Below are positions 1 through 11,336 of a stretch of DNA of 64,000 nucleotides, one piece after another. The position numbers and the translations under genes are program-made. The DNA comes from CAWBCI01 sp963787195 (lineage in GTDB: Bacteria; Bacteroidota; Bacteroidia; Bacteroidales; JAGOPY01), in contig CAWBCI010000002.1 in assembly GCA_963787195.1 (NCBI GenBank), positions 1 to 64,000 of the forward strand. The letters are read 5' to 3'. How positions within the stretch are numbered: position 1 is the first letter of the stretch; every line of letters begins with the position of its first letter. The notes below the pieces were generated by a model. That model was not told the DNA's origin. It did not search any database and saw only the letters and a list, made by a program, of their open reading frames with translations.

Positions 1-463
1 CATGTTCAACAGGAATACTCTCATCCCATATCCCAAGGGCAATTCCATCCAGGATTATTTTACTGACCAACATCTTCTGGGTATTGAAAATTTGCTGAAG
101 GCTGTTTTTTAAATCCGCATCATTATTATGTGAAGCTTCAGAAAACATAAGCATGGTAATGCCTTTATTCTGGGTCAGATATTTAACCGTACCACAGAGA
201 AAATCGCTTAACCTCTCTTCAGGACCTTTATCCGAATTGGCAATAGTCCTTAAAGAGCCGACAAATTCATTCTGAACATCTTTTATTATTGCCAGGATGA
301 TGTCCTGTTTGGAAGCAAAATGCCTGAAAATAGACCCCTCGCTCATACCGATACGCTTTGCCAGATTGCGGGTTGAGAGCTTCTTTAAGCCATCAGTGTA
401 AATGATATCCAGCACTGCCTGTTTAATTTGTTCCTGACGAATTTCGGTGCTTTGCTTTTCCAT
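1..463 (-). CDS. TetR/AcrR-family transcriptional regulator, C-terminus cut by window edge
   Basis: The reading frame opens at an ATG at 463 and runs off the left edge; about 154 residues are visible. The N-terminus carries a TetR-type helix-turn-helix (GMSEGSIFRHF, roughly residues 35-45), the DNA-binding part of the family. The protein is a close paralogue of the complete TetR at 20768-21364, sharing most residues over the HTH and the start of the ligand-binding domain. Its start overlaps a palindrome related to those around the second TetR. By analogy it probably represses a membrane-transport operon lying to the left of the window, but that operon is not visible. The ligand is unknown. 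Confidence 0.9.
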   Translation of the reverse strand, partial: MEKQSTEIRQEQIKQAVLDIIYTDGLKKLSTRNLAKRIGMSEGSIFRHFASKQDIILAIIKDVQNEFVGSLRTIANSDKGPEERLSDFLCGTVKYLTQNKGITMLMFSEASHNNDADLKNSLQQIFNTQKMLVSKIILDGIALGIWDESIPVEH

Positions 464-465
464 AG

Positions 466-481
466 AAGTAAACATTTGCTT
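466..481. promoter_or_regulatory. Probable TetR operator (site 1)
   Basis: The 16-bp imperfect palindrome AAGTAAACATTTGCTT lies just upstream of the ATG of the left-edge TetR gene. It differs at one base from the palindrome at 20705-20720 and resembles the one at 21367-21382. Each sits at the promoter of a TetR gene or of the efflux operon. Recurrence at exactly these places suggests an autoregulatory operator; binding is inferred. Confidence 0.6.
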
Positions 482-560
482 ACAAAAGTAATAAACATAA
501 TTCAAAATGCACGAAAATTCTTATTTTTTCCTGAAAATATATCTGATCATCTTTCTTTAA

Positions 561-602
561 AAAAAATGAACCTGAAGAACTAATCCTTCAGGTTCATTTT
601 TA
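561..602 (-). terminator. Rho-independent terminator, possibly bidirectional
   Basis: A long perfect stem (ATGAACCTGAAG paired with CTTCAGGTTCAT) has an 8-base loop and is flanked by A and T runs on both sides. It lies just downstream of the stop of the leftward T9SS gene at 629, so it most likely ends that transcript. Confidence 0.85.
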
Positions 603-628
603 AAAACTTATGTTTTTAATAGCAAAAC

Positions 629-2373
629 CTACCTGCTAATCACTATCTGTTTATTTAGGAAGATATCCTCATTTCTTACATTTAACATATAAACGCCTTC
701 AGGCAAAGAACTTAAATTTATTTCCACCGATTTATTTCCATTGACTGAAACTGAGGGTTTGAGATAAACCATCATTCCGCTTGCGTTATAAACCCTTAAT
801 TCAACATTTTTAACATCGGATTGGTTAACTGCAATTTTAAACATTCCCTTGCTGGGATTAGGATACACAGCCAGGCTTGAATGGAGATCACCGCTATTTT
901 TTATACCTGCGTTAATAGGTGTTTTGATTAATCCACTGCGTGAATTACTGCCTTTATAAGTTCCGAAAAGGACAGTTGTGGAAGTGCAGGGCACATTCAG
1001 TGCATAAACGTTGACAATGGCTGAATCGGTCACTGAAAAAGTCTGGTCGTAGCTGAGGGAAACCAGTTCGAGCATACCGTCGTTATTCACATCGGCCAGG
1101 TCGGCTCCATTCATGTAGGTAAATCCTTCCGGACGAAGCGGGAAACCGGCAGCTTCACCACTTCCGTCCATTTTAAATGCATGAATAAAACCAAAACCGT
1201 CTACATTCAGGTTGCTACCGGTAATAATTTCATATTGTCCGTCACCGTCAACATCGGCAATGGTTACTATTCCTTCATCACCTCCTCTTGCCGACACTGG
1301 AAAATTATTCAGCATGGCGGCATTTTTATCAAAACCATAAAGCATCGGTAAAATAGTATCACCAATAGGGCGGGTCATGAAAATGCTGAAATTGCCATCC
1401 TGGTTCAGGTCAGCAACAGCAGGAGGACAGTATGTCCAATTGCTGTCGGGCACAGTCACCGGCCAACCTGTATGATAGGTTCCATCATAATTTAGGGCAT
1501 AAAACTCCGGAACATCACCTGTCGTGGCACCAATAATGTTGAGCTTTCCAATGCCGTCTAAATCAGCCAGAACCGGTGATTGATAGGAGAACTGGGTATT
1601 AGGATTTATCACCGGGAAGCCGGGTTTCAAAGCTCCATCCAGTCCAAAGGCGAGAATATCGTTATAGGAGCATAGGATAATTTCCATGCTCCCATCGCCG
1701 TCTATATCGCCAACTGATGGAGTGACCGATGGGGTAGCATCAATGTCAACCGGCCAGTTTTCATTGATAGGGCTTCCGTCAATTTTACAAATATGAAGTT
1801 TTCCCTGTGGATATACACGCTCGTTAAAGATAAGCTCAAGGGTGTCATCACCGTTTACATCAGCCATTGTGGGGGCACATAAAATCCAGTTCTTATCGAA
1901 ATTCTGGGGCCAGCCCGGAAGATCATTTCCATTATTATCCATAAGGTAGATACGTCCGTTGGCCGGCACCCCTCCGGTGGCCTGGGCAATTTCAACTGTC
2001 CGTCCAGATTCATATCAGCAACAGTAGGGGGGTAAATCGCTGTACCGGTAAGTTGTTTCGACCATAAAAGACTTCCGTCAGCTTTAAATGCATAAAGGGT
2101 ATTGTAAGAAGCCGCCAAAACTTCGTTAACGCCATCATTGTCGATATCGGCAATTGTAACTCCCCGCATGTTTTTAAAATTCGGATGAGCCGCAATCTTC
2201 ACAGGCCAGCCTGGTAATTGATCAATTAAAGGAGCTTTGGCCGGTATATTTCCGTGATCACTGATCTTTGTGACCTGAACAGCCCCGTCTTTTCCAAGAG
2301 AAGCTTTGTAAACCTGGGCAGGCATTACTGTCCAGATGCTTAGTGCACAGCATAACAATAGAATTTTTTTCAT
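629..2373 (-). pseudogene. VCBS/FG-GAP repeat secreted protein with T9SS sorting domain, one frameshift
   Basis: Two overlapping frames form one gene. The upstream part (start 2373) has a signal peptide (MKKILLLCCALSIW, cleavage near PAQ) and the first VCBS-like repeats. The downstream part continues the repeats, with motifs such as DIDGDGSMEI and DVDGDGQYEI that resemble Ca-binding FG-GAP/VCBS propeller blades. The C-terminal ~75 residues form a type A T9SS sorting domain (YPNPSKG... followed by GVYMLNV). The frames join if one C is restored to the run near 1994 (plus strand), which gives GQLEIAQATGG across the junction. This may be a sequencing error or a real mutation. The product would be a secreted or cell-surface protein of about 580 residues; its ligand is unknown. 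Confidence 0.8.
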
Positions 2374-2953
2374 CGTTAATTAGTTTTAGTTTTTAATGAG
2401 TAATGAATAAAAATTATAAAATGTTAGAAAATGTCGGCTTAAATAATTCATAATCAATAAATTTATAAGGATTTATTGAGCATTAAAAGAACTAGGGTTT
2501 GCCTTGATTTTGGCACACCTTCGTGTTGCAGACTTAATTTGGTAGGTAATGCGTTGACGAGCGAAAGTAATTTGCTTTTAATTTATCTGCCAGAAGTTTG
2601 CATGGAGATCTGTCAAAATTTTGCTTAACCGCTGTGATATTCTCGTAAAGGAAAATTTAGAGGATTTAAAAATGATAATTTCTTACTATCAAAATCTACA
2701 AAAAAAGTTTTGGCCTGGTGATATATCATTTCTATGATTGAGCCAGCATCCTTAATAAGCATTTTGTTCATGTTTAGAAGGTTTGCAATGCTTGCAGCCG
2801 TATAAACATATCGCTTAAAGCTTCATGTATACCGCTGTAAAATGTCGGTGGCGAAAATACTAAATTTTTAGGACAAGGCCCAAAAATATGGGCCTCACCA
2901 ATGCTAAGATTCTTATTGAATTCCTGAGATACAGGTCGCAATGCAGGTTCAGC
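2374..2953. other. Gene-free stretch with one hairpin
   Basis: I see no convincing coding frame here. The only clear structure is an inverted repeat at 2877-2894 (GGCCCA, 6-base loop, TGGGCC). It lies about 60 bp past the stop of the leftward small gene at 2954 and could help end its transcript, although no strong T-run follows. Confidence 0.4.
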
Positions 2954-3076
2954 CTATATCTTATTTGAATTATTTTTTTCTGCCCTCTTGGCAGCCTTGG
3001 CGGCCCTTTTTTCTTTCAGGTTTTTAAGAGGTTCTTTCTTCGTATTTTTCTCCTTACCTTCTTTTTCTTTTACCAT
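2954..3076 (-). CDS. Small lysine-rich protein (40 aa)
   Basis: The ATG at 3076 opens a 40-residue frame of almost only Lys, Glu, Ala and Asn (start MVKEKEGKEK, later KRAAKAAKRAEK), ending in a TAG at 2956-2954. There is no signal peptide or membrane segment, and the composition suggests a disordered basic protein, perhaps nucleic-acid-associated. I have the impression that short Lys/Glu/Ala-rich proteins of this type recur in Bacteroidota, but I cannot name a family. The even charge pattern and clean start and stop favour a real gene; the function is unknown. Confidence 0.5.
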   Translation of the reverse strand: MVKEKEGKEKNTKKEPLKNLKEKRAAKAAKRAEKNNSNKI

Positions 3077-3222
3077 GGCTTAATATTTTTTAAGTGATGT
3101 ATATTCAGTGATTTTCGATGAATGATTTCTATATCAAAAGTAGTTATAAAACGCACAGGTCTGCTATTAAATATTTCATGGAACTTTTTTAAAGGTTGGA
3201 TATCTGAGAAAAGAAAAGGGAT

Positions 3223-3963
3223 TTAAATGCTTCCAAATTTTTTCATACCGGTTTGCGAAACATTTAACTCGGTTGAACCATCAATTTTTAATTCGACAAC
3301 TTTCTTTTTCCGGTTGAACTCTTTCAGGTAGTGGATATTGATGATATTTGACCGGCTGATCCGAACAAAAAGTTTTGAATCCAGCAAATTTTCAATTTGC
3401 CCAATTTGCATAGTAATTAGTTCTTTTCGGTCCGGGTTCAAGTGCATTACGGTATAGTTTCCATCAGCCTGGCAATAGATAATATCATCCGTATCGATAA
3501 GGATAAATCCTTTCATTGTCGAGAATTTTAAATGTTTCGACCGGAGATGCATCTGCAACTTTTCAATTTTTACAGCCAATGATTCCTTTTCCTTTAGGTT
3601 TTTATAGCGTGTAATTGTTTTGATAAGTTCATCGGCATCGACCGGTTTCAGGATAAAATCGAAGGCAGCGTGTTTGATGGCATCAATTGCATATTTGTCG
3701 AAGGCAGTAATGAAAATAATGGTTGCTTCAATGCCCAACTTTTCTAATTCCTCCACTACATAAAAACCATCTTTGCCAGGCATTTTAATATCCAGGAAAA
3801 CAAGTTCAGGTTTGTGCTTTATTACCTTTTGAATTGCCTGAGTTGCATTTTCAGCAACTGCCAATACTTCAAGTTCAGGCAGGAAAGTTTTTATCAAGGC
3901 CTGAAGGCCTTCGCGGGCATCCTGTTCGTCGTCAACAATAATCGCTGAAATCAATTCTTGCAT
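3223..3963 (-). CDS. LytTR-family response regulator
   Basis: This 246-residue protein has an N-terminal receiver domain and a C-terminal LytTR DNA-binding domain. In the receiver, acidic residues DDEQD lie near residue 10 and the phospho-acceptor Asp is in VFLDIKMPGKDG (about residue 54). The LytTR part contains IIYCQADGNYT and ends with a SRSNIINIHYLKEF motif typical of the family. I chose the ATG at 3963 because the receiver starts right after it; a longer frame to 4038 adds only a Lys/Phe-rich stretch. LytTR regulators normally pair with LytS-type kinases. The only such kinase here is at 11880-14019 on the same strand, about 8 kb away, and is the probable partner. Confidence 0.9.
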   Translation of the reverse strand: MQELISAIIVDDEQDAREGLQALIKTFLPELEVLAVAENATQAIQKVIKHKPELVFLDIKMPGKDGFYVVEELEKLGIEATIIFITAFDKYAIDAIKHAAFDFILKPVDADELIKTITRYKNLKEKESLAVKIEKLQMHLRSKHLKFSTMKGFILIDTDDIIYCQADGNYTVMHLNPDRKELITMQIGQIENLLDSKLFVRISRSNIINIHYLKEFNRKKKVVELKIDGSTELNVSQTGMKKFGSI

Positions 3964-4128
3964 GTGTAAATATAAACATAAATTGAAAAGGCCTTTTTTG
4001 TTTTTTCGTTGATACAAAAAAAATAAGTATTCGTACATGGTATTACCAGGTTCTTACAATTGAAAGCTAACTCTTCCATTTTGCAAAATTTTCATGGTAT
4101 ATTTCACTTGAAATTAAGCCTTTAAACC

Positions 4129-6960
4129 ATGAAGACAAAAACCACATTATTCATTTCCCATATTTTACTGTTTTCATTTTTACTTCTTACGCAACAAGCT
4201 TGCAAAAAGGAAAAGAAAGATGCCGATCCGCCTGTTTACACAAATGGACAGGGTGAGATTGGTGAAATTGGCGGAACAATGAAATTGGTGAGATTGGAGG
4301 AACAGTAAAAATTCTTGATGAATCCTCACCTTTAAATGGAACGTCAATCCAAGTACCAGAAGGAGCTCTTAATAATGGTGTAACAATCAAAATTTCTCGT
4401 GCACCAGCTAGCAATCTATTATATCCTGAAGATTCTAATGCAGTAATCATCAACTTTGAGCCTACTGGATTGACATTTAATAAACCTGTTATGATTGGTT
4501 TGCCATACAATCTCAATGGATCTGGGATTTCAGAATTAAGAGCATATTTTTTAGATGAAAATTTACCTAAAATCGAAGAGCTACCTATAGAAAATATTGA
4601 TCAAACCAAAAAAATCGTCTATGCCATAACAAATCATTTTTCATCATTTTATGCAGGCAGGAGACACGCTTATATGAATATTGATTTAGTCAAAATCGGA
4701 AACAAAATAGGAGTAAGACTAAATATATTTTCAAAAAATTATAATGGTGATGTATTTGGATTAGGTTGGATATCAACTAATTTAATGTGGGCTCCTTTTG
4801 GACTATATAATGCTAAAGATGTTATATTTTGGGATAGTCCGGATGAAGTTTTTTCTGATTTTGGAGTGGAGTTATATACTAAAAAATCTGGCTTTATCGA
4901 AAGAGAATATTTTACAGTTAGGAGAACATATAATCCAGGTGGAAAAGATGGAATTCGAATTTATGCTGATTATAATACACTAAGCAATTTAGTTTATGAA
5001 GATGATGAAATTGAGAATGATGGTTTGTATGAAAAATACTTTCAGGGATATCCTTTGGTTTTTGTTTTCGATCATGATATTACAGAAGACGATCCTAATG
5101 AAAATTATTATTTAAAAGTTGAATGGGCTTTAGCTGAATTGCCAGATGCGTTTGTTGGTTCAAGATATACACCGGTACTTGACTTTAGTACCTATGACTT
5201 ATCGGTTAAATTCAACGAAATGGCCTCCTATAATAATGACCAAAACGGAAATCGAATTGATGATGATTATGAAATAAGCGAAGGCGGCAACCACCCTCCA
5301 AATGAACCTATGGGTGAAAGTCCGGCGAATAATGCAGAAAACGTCTCAATTAATGCTATTTTATCCTGGCATTGCACTGACCCTGACGATGATTTAAAGA
5401 ATTTTGATGTTTATTTTGGCACAAGTGCACCTCCCCCTTCCGTTGAAGAATTTTATATAAGTACTGAATATGACCCCGGCACTCTACAAAATAACAAAAG
5501 ATATTATTGGTATATTGTTGCTTACGATGGAAAGGATAATTATAAAAGTTGGGCCCTTGTGGACCTTTAAAACAGAAGAAGAGGGGTTAGAACCCATTCC
5601 TCCAACAAATATTTATGCAGGTGATTGGGATGATGTATTGGGAGTTCATGCAGATAATTTAAGAATAAAAATGGATTTAAAATATACCGTGCTATAAACG
5701 AAGTGAATACAGGTTTTAGCCTTTTGGGTGAAACCCAATCAAATAAAGAATTTTTCTCAAATGACAACATCACTCTTAATAATTTTCATTGTTTCAAAGT
5801 TATTGCCTACAATGCGAACGGTGAAAGTGAATCAGACTATACAATTGTTCCTGTAATCCCTTCTGATCTTGCAGGTGAAGAATGGTCAAGCAGTATTGTT
5901 GTATCCTGGACAAATCCAAATAATAGCCAGGCTGAAAAGTTCATTATTGAAAGAAGCGAGAACAGCACTGGTCCTTGGGATGAAATTGATTGGGTGTTAG
6001 GTTATACATCTTATTATAATGATCAGGATGTTGAAGCTGGTATTGATTATTATTATCGTGTTCGTAGTGTGTGGAAAGGTCCTAACTCACATGAGAGCAG
6101 ATCTATCCGGGTGGCCCTATCGGCCCTTTTCAAATTTCCGGCGGAAGTGGCGACGCTCCCATCGCTGATTTTACAGCCACTCCTACCAGTGGCGATGCCC
6201 CTTTAACCGTAAACTTCACAGACCAATCCTTAAACAGCCCCACAAGCTGGCAGTGGGATTTTGGTGGCAATACAATTACAGCACAAAACCCGGAACATAT
6301 TTATAACAACAATGGTAGCTACACAGTTACGTTAACAGCAACTAATGAGTATGGTTCTGATGTTGAAAACAAAAGCAAATTATATGACCGTCGAAGATAA
6401 TGGCAGCGGCTCAGGCACTTTCACCGACCCCCGCGACGGGCAAGAATACGCCTACATAGAAATTGGCAGCCAAACCTGGATGGCCGAAAACCTGAATTAT
6501 GAAACATCCGAAAGTTGGTGTTACGATAATAACAGCACTAACTGTAACGAATACGGAAGGCTATACACATGGGCTGCAGCCTTATCAGCCTGTCCTAGTG
6601 GCTGGCATCTACCAAGTGATAATGAATGGAAGCAATTAGATAGATGCGGGAATGAATCAAAGTGAAGCGGATAATATTGGTTGGCGTGGCACAAACGAGG
6701 GCGCTAAATTAAAATCAGACAATGGTTGGGATGAAAATGGGAACGGATCAGATATTTTTGGTTTAAAAATTCTACCTGCGGGATTTCGAGACTTAAATGA
6801 AGATTTCTTAACAATTGGTGAGATGGGAGTTTTTTGGATTAGCACTGAATATAATGATACTGAAGGGTGGTATAGAAATGTGGCCTCTAATAGTGAACAA
6901 ATTAATAGAAGCTCTTTCAATAAATTGGCTGGTTTTTCGGTTCGATGTATAAAGGATTAA
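4129..6960 (+). pseudogene. Surface lipoprotein with Fn3-like, PKD and FISUMP domains, multiply frameshifted
   Basis: Several successive frames form one long gene. It starts at 4129 with a lipoprotein signal peptide (lipobox near LLTQQACKK). Then come a Gly/Ile-rich segment, a region resembling ZU5/Big-type surface modules, and fibronectin-III-like repeats (for example KIYRAINEVNTG). A PKD domain follows (PTSGDAPLTVNFTDQS). The C-terminal FISUMP domain (MAENLNYETSESWCYDN; SGWHLPSDNEW) ends at 6960. Shifts lie near 4275, 5553 (two bases), 5668, 6112, 6377 and 6649, nearly all in homopolymers. Restoring run lengths gives a continuous protein of about 940 residues. It would be an outer-surface protein, possibly adhesive. 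Whether it is a true pseudogene or an assembly artefact cannot be decided here. Confidence 0.75.
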
Positions 6961-6989
6961 TTTTCTTACTAACCAAATATTAATGAATC

Positions 6990-9130
6990 ATGAACAGTAG
7001 AAGATTTATTTTTATATACTTGATTTCAATTATAAGTTCTTTACAATCTCAAAATTACGTCTGGTTGAATTATACAAAATGGAGATGTTGTAAATGATAT
7101 CGCAATTGATGGTTCTGATCTCTGGATTGCGACTGAAGGAGGATTTGTACAATTAAATAAGATAACTGGTGAAAAATTATTTTTCAATAAAATTAATTCT
7201 GATTTACCTGATAATGAGATAACATCTGTGGCAATTGATAATGATGGAAATAAATGGATTGGAACATATGAAGAAGGAATCGCAAAATTAAATGAAGAAG
7301 GTTGGACAATTTATAACACCTCAAACTCAGAATTACCAAATAATCATGTTAAAAAAATTGCTGTTGATGGGTATGGAAATAAATGGATAGGATTAAGTAA
7401 TGGATTGGTAAAATTTGATGGTATAAATTGGACAATTTATAATACTTCTAATTCAAATATTCCAGATGACTTTATCAATGACATATCAATTGAAGGTACA
7501 AATATATTGTGGATTGGAACTTGGCATGGAGGCTTAGTAAAATTTAATGGCACCTATTGGACAGTTTATAATACTTCAAATTCAGAATTACCTAATGATG
7601 ATGTACGTTGTATTGATCTTGATGGAAGTGGAATTAAATGGATTGGTACGGCGGGAGGGGGACTGGCAAAATTTAATGAAAATGTATGGACTATCTATAA
7701 CAGTTCAAATACAGGATTACCCATAAATATAATATATTCTATTAGGATTGATGAGAATGATATAAAATGGATTGGAACATTTGGACAAGGATTAGTTAGG
7801 TTTAATGGAGAAAATTGGGATTTATACACAGTTAAGAATTCTGGTCTACCTAATAATAAGGTTAACATAATAGAAGTTGATTCAGATGGCGACTTTTGGA
7901 TTGGGACAATGGGAGGTGGTCTTGTGAATTTTGATTTGTATAACTGGGTTCTTTATGACATTTCAAGTTCTGGTTTGCCTAATAATCGTGTCAGGTCAGT
8001 TTCAATAACTGAATCAGGTAATGTCTGGGCGGGTACATATGGTGGAGGAATAGCAGAATTTAATGGTTCTGGCTGGACAGTTTACGATACGACAAACTCT
8101 GATTTTTTGGGAATTTATGTTGAATCTAGTGCAATCGATAATAATGGTAATATTTGGATAGGATCGTATGCATATGGGTTGTATTATTTTGATGGAAATT
8201 ATTGGATAAATTATTTAATGTCAAATTCTGATATACCGAGTAATATAATTTATTCACTGGCTATTGATAATAATAATACAAAGTGGGTTGGCACAGATAA
8301 TGGATTGGCTGTATTTAATGGTATTATTTGGACAGTTTTATAATACTACAAATTCCGAACTGCCGTATAATGAAGTTTCAGCAATCGTTTTTGATGAAAA
8401 TAATAATGCCTGGATTGCGACACCTGCTGGTTTAGCAAAATTTGATGGGTCAAGTTGGACAATTTATAATACTTTGAATTCTGATTTGCCTGATAATCTT
8501 ATCAATGATTTAAAAATAGATATGTTTGGAGTATTATGGATTGCAACACAATCTGGAGGGTTGGTAGAGTTTGATGGCGATAATTGGGAAATATACAATC
8601 CATCAAATTCGGATATACCAGGTAAGAGCATTTATTCTTTAGCTACAGACAATCAAGGTTATGTTTGGGTAGGAACACAGAATGCAGGATTGGCAAAATA
8701 TGATGGTAATACTTGGTCATTATTTAATACTACTAATTCTGGATTACCCAAAAATACTGTATTATCAATACAGGTAGATGGTAATGAAACAAAATGGATT
8801 GGAACTAATGATGGTGGGTTAGCTTGTTTCAATGAAAATGGCATTCCTGTTTCATTAGATGAAATAAACAATATTCGCGAAGAAATATTTGTTTACCCAA
8901 ATCCTTTCAAAACATCTACTAACATTGAATTTGATTTAAAAAAGCCAGGAAGAACATTTGTTACAATCTATAACTATTATGGCCAAATTATTGACTCTTT
9001 TCAAGAGGAAAGGAAATCTGGTCAAAATTCATTTGTGTGGACTCCGAAAAATATTGCTGATGGATTATATTATTTAAGACTCAAATCAGGAAACCAAACT
9101 GTTTATAGTAAAATTATTTTTATGAAGTAA
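6990..9130 (+). pseudogene. Reg_prop-type beta-propeller protein with T9SS sorting domain, two frameshifts
   Basis: The start at 6990 gives a signal peptide (MNSRRFIFIYLISIISS). The body is a series of ~40-residue repeats around the pattern NKWIGT...GGLVKFNG..WTIYNTSNSELPNN, the two-component-regulator propeller (Reg_prop) repeat. The C-terminus from about 8876 is a T9SS type A domain (FVYPNPFKTSTNIEF... to KIIFMK). An extra A near 7074 breaks the frame after the signal peptide, and an extra T near 8337 breaks it again. Correcting both gives one protein of about 710 residues. It is a paralogue of the intact 37023-39155 gene but visibly more A+T-rich. It would be exported by T9SS and probably surface-attached; the ligand is unknown. 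Confidence 0.8.
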
Positions 9131-9579
9131 CCTTATTCAATTTCTTGGAATATCAGCCTTCGCCAAAATGCCTATTAATGTCCCTTTTAAGAACAAGCAA
9201 ATCGATCAAAATTTCAAGAATCAACTTAATTCATTTAATTACAGTTAATTGTTAACGCATCACTACTGATCCTTAAATAATAGTTCTTACTGGTAAACGA
9301 TATCAAGAAGCCAATTAACTATCGTTAGATCGCTAAGTAATTTCCAATTAACGCTGTGATGTGAGTCGCTTAGTGGATTTATCGTATCAATATCTTTTGA
9401 TATGACAGCTAGTTGGGAAATAATAACTTGAATAAAAAATTTGTTTTTTCAATCTCTACTACTATAAAACCTACGTGACGATCCAAACTGGATATTTCGG
9501 TGATATTGACCCAAACAATAGGATGGCATATAAAAACAAAAAAAAGCTTTTTTTATTTTTTCAACTTTACAAAAATAAA
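9131..9579. other. Gene-free stretch
   Basis: No coding frame or RNA gene is recognisable. Near its right end an AAAAAAGCTTTTTT inverted repeat (around 9540-9555) precedes the convergent gene and may act as a weak terminator for the leftward gene ending at 9580. Confidence 0.35.
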
Positions 9580-10794
9580 CTACATCCCATCTAATAATTT
9601 TGCCTTCAATTTATCATATTCGTCTTGGGTAATTGCCCCACTATCCAATAATGACTTTAACTTAAGGAGTTCGTCAGTAACACTTGGATTGTTTAAATTT
9701 AAAAGTTCACCCTGAAGTTGTTCTTTTTGGTTTTCGACAAGATTTTCAAAAATACTTATTAACTTATAATAAAAGTTTTTATTATATCCTTTTTTATTCT
9801 CCCAAAACCTTAAACTTTCATCTCTTCCATCTGCTAGATTAAAAATAATACCATCCTCATTCCCCAAGAACTTACTTACTTGTATGTTTATAACATCTTT
9901 CCATTCAACTGACTTATGATCCCGATCATAGGAATATTGGATATTTTCACCAGGATAATATCTATCCCAGTATATTCCTTGTGCATAAACCTCAATATTT
10001 CTTGTCATTAAATCTTTCTTATAATTTTTTACATTTTCTGCTAGAATATCATCAATTTGCTTTTTAATGTTCAAAAGGCCATTGCTTTTTTCGGTCGATG
10101 ATTCTGCAGTATTACTTAATTCGGTGACCTTTATATAATCAAGTTTAATTGGTGAATCTTTCAATAAAAACCCCATTTGATCACCTTCAAATAATGAATA
10201 GTTGGAAACACCAACCCATTCTTTATTTAGGAAATAATAGTATACATCATAAAAGCCTTTAAAATGTCGAAGAGTCAAAATAATATATCCATCTTCATCA
10301 TACTTAATAGGTATCCAGTCTGTAAAACTCTGACGTTGACCTGTTTGTTTAATGAATCTTCGAAATCTGACATTTTGTCCTCTAAACTCGGCATAGTAAT
10401 ATTCTTTTGTGATTTTAAGTTGTTCTGATGCCCATATAAAGTTCACTTTGGGATCCTCATTGTTATCCATTTTAAATCGAACTTCCAAATCAAAATTTTC
10501 TCGGTCATTGACATAAATCAAATTTTGGAGATATTGGGGTTTATTCGAGTTATTACGCAATATCATTTCACTATTCTGATTCTTTACATTTATATACGGA
10601 TTTTGGTTTATATCCCAATTTTGTAAATTATTGAAATCATCAAAATAGGTTATATGCCTGAAATCTTCACTAATCCCATTATATTGCATCTCAGAATCCT
10701 TATCTTGAGAATAAATGGAAAAAGTAGAAAGAAGAATAACGTTAATCAGCACTAATTTTTTTAAGTAAGAGATGATAAAAAAATTTCTTTTCAT
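9580..10794 (-). CDS. Exported protein with C-terminal SHOCT-like helix pair
   Basis: This 404-residue protein has a hydrophobic N-terminal signal (about residues 11-29, cleavage near IYSQ). The middle part (residues ~50-220) is beta-rich and Trp/Tyr-rich (FDDFNNLQNWDINQN), reminiscent of concanavalin-like or 3-keto-disaccharide-hydrolase-like folds, but no active site can be assigned. The last ~30 residues (LLKLKSLLDSGAITQDEYD) match the SHOCT motif, a short helical oligomerisation element. The gene stands alone on the minus strand beside broken surface-protein genes. Function unknown. Confidence 0.7.
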   Translation of the reverse strand: MKRNFFIISYLKKLVLINVILLSTFSIYSQDKDSEMQYNGISEDFRHITYFDDFNNLQNWDINQNPYINVKNQNSEMILRNNSNKPQYLQNLIYVNDRENFDLEVRFKMDNNEDPKVNFIWASEQLKITKEYYYAEFRGQNVRFRRFIKQTGQRQSFTDWIPIKYDEDGYIILTLRHFKGFYDVYYYFLNKEWVGVSNYSLFEGDQMGFLLKDSPIKLDYIKVTELSNTAESSTEKSNGLLNIKKQIDDILAENVKNYKKDLMTRNIEVYAQGIYWDRYYPGENIQYSYDRDHKSVEWKDVINIQVSKFLGNEDGIIFNLADGRDESLRFWENKKGYNKNFYYKLISIFENLVENQKEQLQGELLNLNNPSVTDELLKLKSLLDSGAITQDEYDKLKAKLLDGM

Positions 10795-10996
10795 TGCCTT
10801 TAAGCTTATTTAGTTACGTGAACAACGATAAATTTTGAATATCTTCATAAACTCTCGTAATTTTTTATTTCAATTTCACCCTTTTCTGTATGATTTATTA
10901 GTTAATTGGGTATAGGACAAGGTCAAATCAGAATTTTTACAAACTTGCAAAGTGTTTGCAGATTAACTACTTTTTAACGGGTAATTGTAGCCAACT

Positions 10997-11316
10997 TTAC
11001 GGAATATAACAAGTTCCCCCTCCACATACATTAATATTATCACCGTAATAAATTTTATTATTCGTAAAAGCCCTAAAATTGTAATGACAGTCACTACGCC
11101 AATTAATATTGAATGTTTTTGAAGAATTTGCTGATACTGTTCCTAAAGTTTTTTCATCTGTTTCATTAATGGAATGGATTTCAATCTGTGCTGAAGAATT
11201 AGTTTGATTATAAATAGTCATCTTTTGCTCTCCATAAATATCATCATGGACTTTGTTGCAAATAAGCCACTCCAAAGGCAAACAATAATTGCAAAAAAAC
11301 CAAAAAGTAATCTCAT
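10997..11316 (-). pseudogene. Small secreted protein, one frameshift after the signal peptide
   Basis: The ATG at 11316 starts a clear signal peptide (MRLLFGFFAIIVCLWSG). The rest of the protein continues in another frame (DIYGEQKMTIYNQTNSSAQIEI... to CGGGTCYIP). Adding one base to the short run near 11256 joins the two and gives about 106 residues. The mature part is small and beta-rich with three Cys. No family was recognised. It lies 20 bp downstream of the lipoprotein gene at 11337 and may share its transcript. Confidence 0.55.
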
Positions 11317-11336
11317 AATTTATTATATTTCATGAA

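Noticed and set aside
6990..9130. Hybrid two-component sensor (Reg_prop kinase)
   Set aside because: Reg_prop repeats are present, but there is no kinase, receiver or membrane segment; the C-terminus is a T9SS sorting domain.
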